DNA of 64,000 bases from Mycolicibacterium tusciae JS617 (GTDB lineage Bacteria > Actinomycetota > Actinomycetes > Mycobacteriales > Mycobacteriaceae). Both the position numbers and the translations under genes were made by a program. The notes beneath the pieces are model-generated. The model saw only the letters and a list, made by a program, of their open reading frames with translations. It did no database searches and had not been told where the DNA came from. Within the stretch, counting starts at the first letter, position 1, and every line of letters begins with the position of its first letter. The stretch spans positions 154,300 to 218,299 of the forward strand of contig NZ_AGJJ02000003.1 of assembly GCF_000243415.2 (NCBI RefSeq). Reading direction: 5' to 3'. Positions 1 through 8,074 of the stretch are shown piece after piece.

Positions 1-2
1 AC

Positions 3-2045
3 CCGCTCGCTGGGGAGCCGGCGGTCGCGGCCATCGAGAGCCAGCTGCAGAGCGCCATTGCGGCGATCGTCGCGCTGGCCAAGTCGAATGCGATGGCACG
101 GGATTCGCAGGGCGCGGGAACCGTGACAGCTCTGTCGACTGACATCTCCCAGTGGGCGGCGCCCTTCGCCAATCACGTCCTCCCGCAGTCGGGTGGCATC
201 CCGGACATGGGTGGCCTGCCGGCGGCGCCGGCGCCGCCCGTGCCCGCATCGCCGGGAGGGATCAAGCCAGTTGACTACACCAGCACTGGGGATAACCTCC
301 GGCAAGCTGGTGGCACTGACACCGCCCAGAACGCGTCCAACAACACTCAAGGCCAGCCCGAGAACAACGTCCAACAGACGGCTTTCAAGCAGCCCGACAA
401 GATCGAGCCTCATGAAGCCGGAAAGCCGCAGACCTCGTCCCCTCCAGCTTCGGCTCCGTCGTCGCCGTCTCCGAGTTCTGCTGGTAGCAGCAGTAATCCG
501 AGTTCGGTGTTGGGTCAGATGATGAAGCCGGCGTCGTCGGGGAGTTCGTCGTCTTCTCCTGCTTCGTCTTCGTCTTCGTCGGCGTCGAGTAGTGCATCGA
601 GTCCTGCTTCGGCGTCGCAGTCGAGTCAGATGGCTAATGCGAACGGTGCGAATGCCGGGGCGGGGACGGGCGCTGGCGCGAACGCTGCGGCGAATGCTGC
701 TGGGCGGGGGCCGGGTATGGCGAGCTTGGGGTCGGGGATCGCAGACACGTCGGCGAAGATGGCTTCGGGTGCGGTCAACGCAGCCAGTAACGCGGTGAGC
801 ACCGCCACCAATGTTGGCTCCAATGTGGCGCAGAACGTGGTGCAGGCGGCCGCTCAGGCGCCGGCCGCGGCGTCTCCTGCTGCCGCGGCGACGGCGCCGG
901 CTTCGGTCGGTGGTGCTCCGGTCAGTGGTGGGGCGCCGATGGGCATGATGCCGGCAGCTCCTGCCGGTGGTGTGGGGCCGGTGAACCCGGTGACCTCCGG
1001 TGGTGGCGCGCCTTCAGCTCCGGCCGCGACGCCGACGTCGCCGGCTGCGGGCCCGGTCGGTGGTGGTGTGCCGCAGGCGAGCGCGGCTGGGGCGGCGGGT
1101 TCAACGTTGGCGCCGGTGGCGGTGCCGCACTCGTCGATACGCGGGATTGGTGCCGACGGCGCTACGGGGGACGTGATTTTCGATCAGGCGATGGACGCCG
1201 GCCAGGACGTCATCAAGGCCCTGGTGGCGCAGACCCTGGGCACGGGCTATATCGACATTCACTATGCGGTGTCGCTGATTTGGGAGCGTGGCGGCACGAT
1301 CACGGCGTGGATGGCCACCAGCGAGGGTGCGTCCTACATCCCGCTGGGTGTGCGTGTCCCGCACGATGTTCGGCTGTCGATTACGGATCCGATCATCGGC
1401 CACGAACTGACCAAGACCTCATCCGAAGCCGGCGGCGCGAACCCGCTGGAGGTTGTGGTGCGCCAGGCCGAGGCCCGCGAGCAGGCGGCCCCCGGCTCGC
1501 GGGTGCTGGCGCTGGCGTCGTCGTTGCCGATGGACCGGGTGATGGACTGGGCCGGGGTTGTCGGTGCGCGGCCTGTCAGCGTGAATCCGAAAGAGGTTGG
1601 TCGGACCACGGGTCCCGATATGTCAATGCTGCATCGGTGCGCGGTCGCGATGCCGTGGGAGTGGCGGCAGGCCAGCGCATTCAGCGAGGAGGACCGGCTG
1701 CGGGTGGCGGCGCGTCACATGCACATGGCGGCCAACGCCGGGCACCTGGGCGGCGGCGCGGCTGAGCGTGTGATCGAGTTGTTCGAGGAGCGCCAGCCGA
1801 TCCCGGAGGCGTTGTGGGCGGATGTTGCTAAGCAGCGGTTCATGGCGTTGATCGGGTACCAGATGGCGATGAGTAACGCCGGCCAGGGTGGCGCGGAGCC
1901 GCCGGCGCGGCTTCTCGCGTCGGCGCGCGCTGCTGAGGTTGTGCTGTGCCTTCGGGACTATGGGAGCGCGGAGGGTTGCGCGGATCTGCTGTATGCGTCG
2001 AGGTTGGCGGGCGCTCCGCTGAGCCCGGCGGCCGCTGTCGCGTAA
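3..2045 (+). CDS. DUF5632/DUF5631-type mycobacterial protein, 5' end outside window
   Basis: The frame is open from the first bases of the window, so the gene starts upstream; at least 680 residues are present. An Ala-rich helical stretch is followed by a long Ser/Pro/Ala/Gly low-complexity linker (roughly residues 120-360) and a folded C-terminal region resembling the mycobacterial DUF5632 plus DUF5631 arrangement seen in Rv3899c-like proteins, which are linked to ESX/type VII loci. That family assignment is from memory of the pattern. The last 349 bp are repeated almost identically at 3138-3486. The internal ATG at 93 is probably not the true start, because coding character continues before it. 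Function unknown; an exported or secretion-associated role is inference. Confidence 0.7.
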   Translation, partial: PLAGEPAVAAIESQLQSAIAAIVALAKSNAMARDSQGAGTVTALSTDISQWAAPFANHVLPQSGGIPDMGGLPAAPAPPVPASPGGIKPVDYTSTGDNLRQAGGTDTAQNASNNTQGQPENNVQQTAFKQPDKIEPHEAGKPQTSSPPASAPSSPSPSSAGSSSNPSSVLGQMMKPASSGSSSSSPASSSSSSASSSASSPASASQSSQMANANGANAGAGTGAGANAAANAAGRGPGMASLGSGIADTSAKMASGAVNAASNAVSTATNVGSNVAQNVVQAAAQAPAAASPAAAATAPASVGGAPVSGGAPMGMMPAAPAGGVGPVNPVTSGGGAPSAPAATPTSPAAGPVGGGVPQASAAGAAGSTLAPVAVPHSSIRGIGADGATGDVIFDQAMDAGQDVIKALVAQTLGTGYIDIHYAVSLIWERGGTITAWMATSEGASYIPLGVRVPHDVRLSITDPIIGHELTKTSSEAGGANPLEVVVRQAEAREQAAPGSRVLALASSLPMDRVMDWAGVVGARPVSVNPKEVGRTTGPDMSMLHRCAVAMPWEWRQASAFSEEDRLRVAARHMHMAANAGHLGGGAAERVIELFEERQPIPEALWADVAKQRFMALIGYQMAMSNAGQGGAEPPARLLASARAAEVVLCLRDYGSAEGCADLLYASRLAGAPLSPAAAVA
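1697..2045 (+). repeat. Direct repeat copy 1 (DUF5631 3' end)
   Basis: First copy of a 349-bp direct repeat; second copy at 3138-3486. The copies differ at only a few positions, implying a recent duplication or ongoing gene conversion. Confidence 0.9.
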
Positions 2046-2083
2046 TAGGTGGGTCTGGGCCGTGCGGAGACGGGTGTGAGGCG

Positions 2084-3019
2084 GTGGATACCGCCAGGAT
2101 CAAAGGGGTCGAGCCGCCGATCCACATAGCTGCGCAGGAACTGCGCGCGTGGCGTCCAGACGAGGTGAAGGCCACCGAGTTTTCCTGTATCGGGTGCACG
2201 GCCGATGTGCACCCGAAGGCCTACGAGATGAATCGGCGTGTCCAGGCGCATTTCTCGCTGTATAGATTCCGTTCTCCTCATGACGCCGGCTGTTCGGAGG
2301 GGCCGCTTGCCGCGGCCGCGACCAGCAGTAGCGACGAAGCGGACAACGAGATCCCTACCGTGGCGTGTTGGCCGACCCGATTGGTCGAGACGCCGATGCA
2401 ACGCAAAGTCGTCGACCCCGATGCCGCACTCCCCGCGGCAGTCGATCGACGCAACAGCACACGCAGCGTTGGCGTGGGTAAGGGTGGCGGTGGTCGGCCC
2501 TCAGCGTCGGCGCGGGCGTATTCGATCCGCCCGTTCGCGCACGCGTTCTCACGGATGAACAGAGGACAGCGGGAGCGGGAGCCGATTGTGCTGCCGGGCG
2601 TGGACGCCAATCGATACGCCTTTGCTTTTAAGCGGTTGCCGCAGTGGACCATTGAGCCGCTCAAGTATCCGCTTCGGGTGTTCTATGGGCAGCTGCGGTG
2701 GGCTGCTGATGTCGACGACACGGGCAGCGAGTTCCGGATCCCGTTGCATGCCGGCGAGTGGGACTCTGAGCAGAAGCGGTTTGCGCGGACCTGGGAGTTG
2801 CGGGTTGATCACACCGGGTGGGCGACACGGGCGCGCGCCGCCTTTCTCAACGAGCTGGAATCCGCCAAAAACCAGGCCCGCGATGAAGGTAAGCAGCCCT
2901 GGTTTTTCGCGTTGACCGCTCAGCGTCGGGGTGAGCCGGGTGTGATCGAGACGGGGGACCGTCGCTTGGTGGCGTTCTTTCCGCTGACCGACGCGGAGGC
3001 TGCGCGTCTGGCCCGATGA
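2084..3019 (+). CDS. Hypothetical protein with CoiA-like Cys/His N-terminus
   Basis: 311 residues from a GTG start at 2084, preceded by GAG-rich sequence; upstream in-frame codons overlap the previous gene and look non-coding. Residues about 25-60 contain a CxxC followed by a conserved-looking HF motif and a later Cys, resembling the putative zinc-binding N-terminal domain of competence protein CoiA-like proteins. The rest has Trp/Tyr-rich beta-type sequence with no motif I recognise. The 3' end (from about 2925) and the sequence just downstream are homologous to 3997-4190 ahead of the Fic gene, so this gene was once next to a fic promoter. Function unknown. Confidence 0.6.
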   Translation: MDTARIKGVEPPIHIAAQELRAWRPDEVKATEFSCIGCTADVHPKAYEMNRRVQAHFSLYRFRSPHDAGCSEGPLAAAATSSSDEADNEIPTVACWPTRLVETPMQRKVVDPDAALPAAVDRRNSTRSVGVGKGGGGRPSASARAYSIRPFAHAFSRMNRGQREREPIVLPGVDANRYAFAFKRLPQWTIEPLKYPLRVFYGQLRWAADVDDTGSEFRIPLHAGEWDSEQKRFARTWELRVDHTGWATRARAAFLNELESAKNQARDEGKQPWFFALTAQRRGEPGVIETGDRRLVAFFPLTDAEAARLAR

Positions 3020-3041
3020 CGGACACGTGTACCGCACATTG

Positions 3042-3063
3042 TGTCACTAACATGCGCTACCGC
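3042..3063 (+). promoter_or_regulatory. Decayed copy of the fic-type promoter
   Basis: GTGTC followed by 12 nt and then TACCGC. The homologous copy ahead of the intact Fic gene (4103-4124) reads TGTC, 12 nt, TAGAGT. The recognition element is kept but the -10 box has lost its consensus, so this copy is probably inactive. Confidence 0.5.
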
Positions 3064-3120
3064 GGGCGTCTGCGGCATTTGTGGCAAGAAGGTGCGATAC
3101 GGGGTGGCCGGCGCATAGCT

Positions 3121-3486
3121 ATGAAATCGGTCCACGAGCTGCGGGTGGCGGCGCGTCACATGCACATGGCGGCCAACGCCGGGCACCTGGGCGGCGGCGC
3201 GGCTGAGCGTGTGATCGAGTTGTTCGAGGAGCGCCAGCCGATCCCGGAGGCGTTGTGGGCGGATGTTGCTAAGCAGCGGTTCATGGCGTTGATCGGGTAC
3301 CAGATGGCGATGAGTAACGCCGGCCAGGGTGGCGCGGAGCCGCCGGCACGGCTTCTCGCGTCGGCGCGCGCTGCTGAGGTTGTGCTGTGCCTTCGGGACT
3401 ATGGGAGCGCGGAGGGTTGCGCGGATCTGCTGTATGCGTCGCGGTTGGCGGGTGCTCCGCTGAGCCCGGCGGCGGCCGTCGCGTAA
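3121..3486 (+). pseudogene. Duplicated DUF5631 C-terminal fragment
   Basis: Bases 3138-3486 are a copy of 1697-2045 with no indels (constant offset 1441) and only a handful of substitutions, ending at the same TAA stop. It carries only the last ~115 residues of the DUF5631 protein. The repeat begins just inside what would be the start of a fic-like gene: bases upstream (2925-3130) match the region before the Fic gene at 3997-4190. An ATG at 3121 would give a 121-residue fusion peptide, but there is no good ribosome binding site and the promoter upstream looks decayed. Most likely a recombination remnant. Confidence 0.7.
3138..3486 (+). repeat. Direct repeat copy 2 (DUF5631 3' end)
   Basis: Second copy of the 349-bp direct repeat at 1697-2045. 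Identity stops sharply at both ends. Confidence 0.9.
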
Positions 3487-3492
3487 AGGGGT

Positions 3493-3906
3493 CTATTGGC
3501 CGGGGCAGATTGCTGCGGAGCCGCGTAGGTCGAGGATGTTGTCATGCGTCCCGTCTGGGTCGCCCTCAAAGCCCCAGTCGCCGTTGACGTGCTTCCATGT
3601 TGCGGCATCTTGGAGCGTCTCGGTTCCATGGCTACCTGAGATCTCGATATCTGCAGTTTGTGCGCCGTCTGTCGGCCGAGTGGAGGACGCCTGTGTGCCA
3701 TCGGGTGCCGTGATGACTGCGGTGAGGTTGTTATCTGCCTCGGTGCAAACGATTTTGAGGTCAGTCACGTCGATTGGTTCTTCGTAGAAGTCGACTTTGC
3801 CAACCGAGGTTTTGAAGAACGTCCCCGGCCAGGTTCGTTCGTCGCTGGCGCATCCTGCACTCGCTGTAAGGGCTATCACCGCAATGATGACGCCGATGAA
3901 CTTCAT
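3493..3906 (-). CDS. Lipoprotein, LpqH/19-kDa antigen-like
   Basis: 137 residues from ATG at 3906 with a strong GGGAGGGA ribosome binding site; the longer upstream frame is discarded because the signal peptide starts here. The N-terminus is a classic lipoprotein signal: MKF, a hydrophobic core, then lipobox ASAGC (Cys about residue 19). The mature part has a 'DVTDLKIVC' segment and a C-terminal Cys, matching the layout of the mycobacterial 19-kDa lipoprotein family (PF05481, LpqH) with two spaced cysteines. It would be anchored on the outer face of the membrane. Convergent with the DUF5631 fragment and divergent from the Fic gene. Family assignment moderate, lipoprotein call strong. Confidence 0.72.
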   Translation of the reverse strand: MKFIGVIIAVIALTASAGCASDERTWPGTFFKTSVGKVDFYEEPIDVTDLKIVCTEADNNLTAVITAPDGTQASSTRPTDGAQTADIEISGSHGTETLQDAATWKHVNGDWGFEGDPDGTHDNILDLRGSAAICPGQ

Positions 3907-4102
3907 AGGTCCCTCCCCGTAGAACCTGTTCCGATTATTGTGCGCTGAGAATCGCGTCAGCTGCATTGCACGGTGCTCCGGGGCGCCGCCCGCGACGGGG
4001 TGAGAGCGGGGTGCGATCGAGACCGGGGACCGCCCTTGTGGCGTTGTGTTCCGCTGGGTGACGGGGGGAGACTCCGCGCCTCGATACGTGTGCCGCACTT
4101 TA

Positions 4103-4124
4103 TGTCGCTAACGTGCGCTAGAGT
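4103..4124 (+). promoter_or_regulatory. TGTC-N12-TAGAGT promoter of the Fic gene
   Basis: TGTC at 4103-4106, 12 nt, then a -10-like TAGAGT at 4119-4124, with the Fic ATG at 4160. One of 14 promoters in the window with exactly this geometry. Confidence 0.65.
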
Positions 4125-4159
4125 GGGCATATACGGCGTTTGTGACGAGAAGGTGCGAT

Positions 4160-5347
4160 ATGGATTGGCCAGCGCATGGCTACGAGACGCGTCCCTGGGT
4201 TCCGCGTGGACGCCAGGGCAATCGAGACGATCGCATGCTGGCCGAGTACACCGCGGCTATACCCCCGGCGATCGCCGAGCTGAGCTACGACCCGGCTGGC
4301 GCGGTGGCCCGGGGCCACGATGCGGCGCTGATCGAGGTCGCGCGCCTGGAGGCCGGTTGGGGTCAGTACCTGGCCCCGGTGGGGGATTTTCTGCTGCGCA
4401 GCGAGTCGGTGGCGTCGTCGCGGATCGAGCAGATCGACGCCGGGTGGCGTGCGTTCGGCAAGGCCGCGGCCGGCGGTAAGGCCACCGAGGCCGCCCGGTC
4501 TCAGCTCGCCGCCGTGGAAGCCCTTGGTGAGTTGGTCGCATCTGCGGACGCCGGGCCGATCGGGCTGGGTGAGATTCTGCGTGCGCATGCACTGTTGATG
4601 GCGCCTGATCCGTATGCCGGCGAGCCGGGGGCGCTGCGCAGTGTGCAGAACTGGATCGGTGGAAGCGATTTCTCGCCACTGGGAGCGAGTTTCGTACCTC
4701 CGCCACCGGATCTGGTGGCGGCGTTGATGGAGGACCTGCTGGCGTTCGCCGCGCGGGATGATCTTCCGGCCGTCGCTCAGGCGGCCATCGTGCACGCCCA
4801 GTTCGAGTCGATCCACCCGTTCATCGACGGCAACGGTCGTATCGGTAGGGCGGTGTTGTCGGCGGTCCTGCGGCGGCGAGGATTGACGCGGGTGGTGACG
4901 GTGCCGATCGCATCGGTGATGCTCGCGGACACGCAGACGTATTTCGCGCGGCTGGGAGACTATCGCCGCGGTGACGTTGACGCCCTGGTGGCCTATGTGT
5001 CGGCCGCGGCGGTGCATGCCAGTGCTGCTGCGCAGGAGTCGGCTCGACGGTTGGCGGAGTTGCCGCAGCGGTGGCGAGAGTTGGCGCGGCCGAGGGCCGG
5101 TTCGGCTGATGAGGCTTTGATCGATGCGCTGTTGGGGACGCCGGTGTTCGGCGCGGAGACTGCGCAGCGGTTGACGGGAACCATTGATACCAGCACCTAT
5201 CGGGCATTGGGCCGGTTGGTCGAGGCCGGTGTCCTGGAGGTGTTGTCGGGTGGGTCGCGCAACCGGATCTGGGCGGCGAGCGACGTGCTGGCGGAGCTGG
5301 ATGCGCTCACTGAGGCGGTGGGTCGACGAACGGCCAACGGGCTGTAG
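4160..5347 (+). CDS. Fic family AMPylase-like protein (single-gene type)
   Basis: 395 residues; the ATG at 4160 follows AGAAGG. The Fic core motif is intact: His219 opens HPFIDGNGRIGR, where the His acts as general base and the GNGR loop binds nucleotide phosphates. About 90 residues from the N-terminus a SSRIEQ segment sits where class II Fic enzymes carry their inhibitory helix (S/T)xxxE(G/N); here the last position is Gln instead of Gly/Asn. A Fic_N-type leader domain and a C-terminal winged-helix-like region fit the typical 370-400 residue class II form. Fic proteins transfer AMP or another nucleotide moiety to hydroxyl side chains of target proteins. The promoter at 4103-4124 is of the element-wide type. 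Confidence 0.88.
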   Translation: MDWPAHGYETRPWVPRGRQGNRDDRMLAEYTAAIPPAIAELSYDPAGAVARGHDAALIEVARLEAGWGQYLAPVGDFLLRSESVASSRIEQIDAGWRAFGKAAAGGKATEAARSQLAAVEALGELVASADAGPIGLGEILRAHALLMAPDPYAGEPGALRSVQNWIGGSDFSPLGASFVPPPPDLVAALMEDLLAFAARDDLPAVAQAAIVHAQFESIHPFIDGNGRIGRAVLSAVLRRRGLTRVVTVPIASVMLADTQTYFARLGDYRRGDVDALVAYVSAAAVHASAAAQESARRLAELPQRWRELARPRAGSADEALIDALLGTPVFGAETAQRLTGTIDTSTYRALGRLVEAGVLEVLSGGSRNRIWAASDVLAELDALTEAVGRRTANGL

Positions 5348-5374
5348 CGCAAAGGGGGGTCGCTGCGCTCCCAG

Positions 5375-5812
5375 TTATGTTCGTAGACCGGTGCTTTCGA
5401 TGACGGGCCAGTAGCCGATGATGCTGTCGCCGAATTCGAGGTCGGTTTGGGGGAAGCCGGTGCCGATGGCCAGCAGTGGTTCGGCGGCGAGTTGTGCCGT
5501 GGCGTAGGTCATGCAGTCACCGAAATTGAGGCTGGCGCTGTGGTTGCCGCGCCCGAATCGCTGGTAGGCGCGTTGGGCGGCGTAGGCGTGTTCTGCGGTG
5601 AAATCTGTTACGTCAAGGTTGATTTCGCTGCGTAGCCGCTCGAATAGGGTCCGCGCTACGGGCCCTTGTCGTGCGGTGAGCACGATGAGCGTTTCGGCGA
5701 GCGTGGCGGCGCCGATGACGGGGTTGCGGGTGTTGGCCAGCGCGGCGGCTACTTGCTCGGCGGCGGGCTCATTCTGGATGAGGGCGATCAGGGCTGAGGT
5801 GTCGACGATCAA
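5375..5812 (-). CDS. vapC: PIN-domain toxin VapC
   Basis: 145 residues starting at TTG (5812), two bases after the antitoxin stop, so the pair is translationally coupled. PIN-domain acidic residues are visible: Asp4 in [10 protein letters not shown], a mid-protein Glu in 'TLAETL', and Asp in 'NFGDCMTYA'. VapC toxins are Mg-dependent ribonucleases that cut tRNA or rRNA. Length is typical for VapC. The unusual TTG start could keep toxin expression below antitoxin expression (inference). Confidence 0.9.
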   Translation of the reverse strand: MIVDTSALIALIQNEPAAEQVAAALANTRNPVIGAATLAETLIVLTARQGPVARTLFERLRSEINLDVTDFTAEHAYAAQRAYQRFGRGNHSASLNFGDCMTYATAQLAAEPLLAIGTGFPQTDLEFGDSIIGYWPVIESTGLRT

Positions 5813-5814
5813 GG

Positions 5815-6078
5815 TCAGACTCCGGTGGTGGGGTCGTAGCCGAGGATCGTTTCGCGCTCCGCTTTGGTGGTGGGGGTGCGGCCGGGCAGGAGAGGCCAGA
5901 TTTCGTTGCGCATGATGTCGAGTAGGTGGGTGGCTCGTCCGCCGTCGCGCGATTCGGTGATGGATAGTTGGGCGCGCAGGGCGTCGCGGATGGCCCGGGT
6001 TTTGTTGGTGTGGCCCATTCGGGCTGCTAGTTCGCCTGCTAGTCGGTCGACTTCGGGGTCTTTGATGTTCATCGCCAT
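5815..6078 (-). CDS. vapB: Antitoxin VapB (PSK-type)
   Basis: 87 residues. I choose ATG 6078 because the resulting [14 protein letters not shown] start matches the usual start of mycobacterial VapB antitoxins; an in-frame ATG further up overlaps the operator. The N-terminal half is a ribbon-helix-helix-type DNA-binding segment and the C-terminus holds the toxin-binding part. It is followed directly by VapC. An inverted repeat at 6086-6115 overlaps the likely promoter and is a good candidate autoregulatory operator. Confidence 0.88.
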   Translation of the reverse strand: MAMNIKDPEVDRLAGELAARMGHTNKTRAIRDALRAQLSITESRDGGRATHLLDIMRNEIWPLLPGRTPTTKAERETILGYDPTTGV

Positions 6079-6085
6079 AGGGTAG

Positions 6086-6115
6086 ATGGTACTATTTTGT
6101 CGCACTAGGTACCAT
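6086..6115. promoter_or_regulatory. Inverted repeat operator between vapB and 6126 gene
   Basis: ATGGTAC at 6086-6092 and its perfect inverse GTACCAT at 6109-6115, separated by 16 nt. It lies in the 47-bp divergent gap ahead of vapB and the small gene at 6126, the expected place for VapBC autorepression. Confidence 0.6.
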
Positions 6116-6125
6116 GGAGGATGTG

Positions 6126-6410
6126 ATGGGACAGAAGCGGCCGTACAAAGTGCGCTTCCACTTTGATGGCACCAAGCAGTTCAGCAACGACGCCCTCCCA
6201 GAGGCGTACGTCATCGACACCTCCAGGCCAATAGACGGCTGTTCGTCGCACACCGACATCTCTGTCGCCGAGGCGGCCGCGCGCCGGGTGTCACGGAATG
6301 GCGGTAGCGCACGAATACTGCTCCGCGACAGCTCCACTGGCGTCGAGTCAGAGATCACGAACTATGAGCCGTACGAGGCGGCAATGCAAGACCTCGCGCA
6401 CAACGAATAG
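6126..6410 (+). CDS. Hypothetical small protein
   Basis: 94 residues. ATG 6126 is chosen because GGAGG sits five bases upstream; an earlier ATG at 6114 overlaps that ribosome binding site. The N-terminus is basic ([16 protein letters not shown]), the C-terminus acidic. No signal peptide, membrane segment or recognised domain. It diverges from vapBC, sharing a 47-bp promoter region with the inverted repeat at 6086-6115. Function unknown. Confidence 0.6.
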   Translation: MGQKRPYKVRFHFDGTKQFSNDALPEAYVIDTSRPIDGCSSHTDISVAEAAARRVSRNGGSARILLRDSSTGVESEITNYEPYEAAMQDLAHNE

Positions 6411-6500
6411 CGGGGAGTTCTCACCCCGAGTGCGGCTAAACGTGTTAAGCACGAGATTTTCTGGTGACATTGCGCCGTCTCGGTTTGTTGTAGGTCTGAC

Positions 6501-6519
6501 GTGATGAAGGCTGCATCAC
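6501..6519. promoter_or_regulatory. Palindromic operator, copy 1 (one mismatch)
   Basis: GTGATGAAGGCTGCATCAC, one base different from the other three copies (10862, 47010, 48760). It is centred about 40 bp upstream of the promoter at 6550-6571 that serves the membrane-protein gene at 6652. Confidence 0.75.
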
Positions 6520-6549
6520 GGGCCCGTTCCCGTGAGCGATTCCCCCGCG

Positions 6550-6571
6550 TGTCCGGGTTCAGTTCTAGAGT
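6550..6571 (+). promoter_or_regulatory. GTGTC-N12-TAGAGT promoter
   Basis: G at 6549 plus TGTC 6550-6553, 12 nt, TAGAGT 6566-6571; drives the operon starting at 6652 after an 80-nt leader. Same geometry as 13 other promoters in the window. Confidence 0.65.
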
Positions 6572-6651
6572 CCCAACGTAGTGAGGCTTGACTGGGATGC
6601 GTGGTTCGCCGAAACGGTGGCGCGCGGCCCGCGAAACATAGGAGATGAAGC

Positions 6652-6999
6652 GTGACCGATTTCGTTGAGAGTTTGAGCGCATCTGTTCCGGCATGGTCGT
6701 TTTGGCTCGCGTTGGCGGTGCTGGCCTTCTCCGGGGCGCTCTTCATGGTGAGGCGCTCAACTAATGCCGATGCACTTTTTGTTGGCTTCATTCTCGCTGG
6801 TGTCATCCTCTGGACGCCGAGTATCACGGTCATGTCATTCCAGGGTGGTGTAGCCAGCGTGAATGAGTACTTCGAGAGCTTGTCGCCCAAATCTCTATGG
6901 GTCGCTGCTCTCGCGGCGCTGGTGTGGATGGTCGGTGGCGTCGTGGCGATCGCAAGGACGTGGAGGACGTCGACGGGCCAGAACTCCACTGCCAAATAG
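6652..6999 (+). CDS. Small membrane protein, three predicted helices
   Basis: 115 residues from GTG 6652 with AGGAGA eight bases upstream. Three hydrophobic segments are apparent, at about residues 14-32, 40-60 and 83-103, joined by short polar loops. No recognised domain. It is the first gene of a tightly spaced operon running to 8851 and is preceded by both the palindromic operator (6501) and a GTGTC-N12-TAGAGT promoter. Function unknown; inner-membrane location inferred. Confidence 0.65.
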   Translation: MTDFVESLSASVPAWSFWLALAVLAFSGALFMVRRSTNADALFVGFILAGVILWTPSITVMSFQGGVASVNEYFESLSPKSLWVAALAALVWMVGGVVAIARTWRTSTGQNSTAK

Positions 7000-7574
7000 T
7001 GTTTTTGGCTCACCGCCTTGCCGGCGTCGTGATTGACGACGCCGATTTCAAGGTGCTGATAGCGATCGCCCGCTCAGGGGACCTGATGATTGCAGGGTCT
7101 TCGACGCACCCGGTAATGGCAAGGCGTGCGCAGAATCTCGATCGACGCGGGTTGGCCCGATATGTCAGTGGCGCCGAAGGGGGCTGGTCGGCGGGGATGT
7201 GGGCTGCGTACCCGACCTGCAATGGGTTCAATGCGATGTGGCGGCACGCCGGCGACACCCACGTGGATGGGTGCGGGTCGGTGTGGAATGCCGACGGCAG
7301 CTGTTCGGGGTGCCGGGAGGTGCGCCGGCTGGACCTGCTGGCGTGCGAGCGGTACATCGAGGCGCTACCGGCTGAGGCGAGGGACGCGGAGCTGCGCACG
7401 GCGGCGCTGTGGTGCGGCGAGCACGGGTTTATCCGCCGGGCCGATGTGACGACCGGGAAGACGTGCCGGTTCGGCGGGTCCCCGATCCACGATGGCGGGC
7501 TGGACCGGGTGAGCCATTCAGCGTATGCGTTGTCGCTGCGGGGATCGAAAGCGGCACATGATGATTACTCATGA
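6999..7574 (+). CDS. Hypothetical protein, HTH-like N-terminus and Cys-rich middle
   Basis: 191 residues if started at GTG 6999, whose first base is the last base of the previous TAG stop; a GTG at 7029 is an alternative. The first ~60 residues have a helix-turn-helix or winged-helix look (DADFKVLIAIARSGDL... RRGLARY). The central part has several Cys in CxxC-type spacing suggestive of zinc binding. No family recognised. Its last codons overlap the next gene by 17 bases, so it is part of the same operon. Confidence 0.5.
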   Translation: MFLAHRLAGVVIDDADFKVLIAIARSGDLMIAGSSTHPVMARRAQNLDRRGLARYVSGAEGGWSAGMWAAYPTCNGFNAMWRHAGDTHVDGCGSVWNADGSCSGCREVRRLDLLACERYIEALPAEARDAELRTAALWCGEHGFIRRADVTTGKTCRFGGSPIHDGGLDRVSHSAYALSLRGSKAAHDDYS

Positions 7575-7905
7575 CGGCCCGATGGGGGAGATGCCGATCG
7601 AGGACCTTGACCGGCCCCCAGGTGGCGCCCCTGGTGGCGCGGCCGCGCCGACGTCGCGGTCCGCTCAGCGGCGCCAATGCCCGTACTGCTTCACCAATCG
7701 GTCGGTCATCATTTATGGCGAGCTGAAGGGGTGCGAGGACCGGGCGCTGCAGGCGTTGCGGCGTGCTCATCCCGAGGAGTACGACGAGTATCTGAGGCGT
7801 GAGCAGCAGGCCGCGGAGACCGCGGCCGCCACGTTGTGGGAGTACCACCTGGCCGACCAGTGCGACCGGGGGCGATCGTCGAGGGCCGGCCGGAAGAGGA
7901 GTTGA
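7558..7905 (+). CDS. Hypothetical protein with CPYC zinc knuckle
   Basis: 115 residues if the first of two adjacent ATGs (7558) is used; it overlaps the previous gene's end. An ATG at 7582 preceded by a purine-rich stretch is a plausible alternative. One CPYC motif sits at about residue 42, followed by a charged helical C-terminus. Its TGA shares bases with the ATG of the next gene (TGATG), so translation is coupled. Confidence 0.5.
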   Translation: MMITHDGPMGEMPIEDLDRPPGGAPGGAAAPTSRSAQRRQCPYCFTNRSVIIYGELKGCEDRALQALRRAHPEEYDEYLRREQQAAETAAATLWEYHLADQCDRGRSSRAGRKRS

Positions 7906-8033
7906 TGGTGAGCAGATGCGACGCGGAGTTGTGCCCGATGTGGGACGGCGAGACGTGCCCGTGCGACACGTTCGATCTGGACCGCGACAACCTGCCCACC
8001 GACGGCACCTTCGTCATCGAGCAGGCGCGATGA
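7905..8033 (+). CDS. Very small Cys-rich protein
   Basis: 42 residues starting at ATG 7905, which overlaps the TGA of the previous gene, with GAGGAG just upstream. It has four Cys (CDAELCPMWDGETCPCD), likely a small metal-binding or disulfide unit, and an acidic tail. Its stop overlaps the ATG of a 14-codon reading frame at 8030-8074 (ATGA), which in turn overlaps the GTG of the gene at 8074. Confidence 0.5.
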   Translation: MVSRCDAELCPMWDGETCPCDTFDLDRDNLPTDGTFVIEQAR

Positions 8034-8074
8034 GTCAGGTTGTGCATCAACGGGATTACCTGGTGGTGGCGTAG
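8030..8074 (+). other. 14-codon bridging micro-ORF
   Basis: MSQVVHQRDYLVVA. Its ATG overlaps the previous TGA and its TAG overlaps the next GTG, so ribosomes could pass from gene to gene without release. It may serve only for translational coupling; similar bridges lie at 12051-12095 and 39309-39383. Confidence 0.35.

Noticed and set aside
4118..5017. 299-codon minus-strand frame over the Fic gene
   Set aside because: Antisense to a clear Fic enzyme; composition is Arg/His-heavy without motifs.
6501..6519. The 19-bp palindrome considered as a CRP site
   Set aside because: CRP needs TGTGA-N6-TCACA; here GTGA and TCAC are 11 nt apart.
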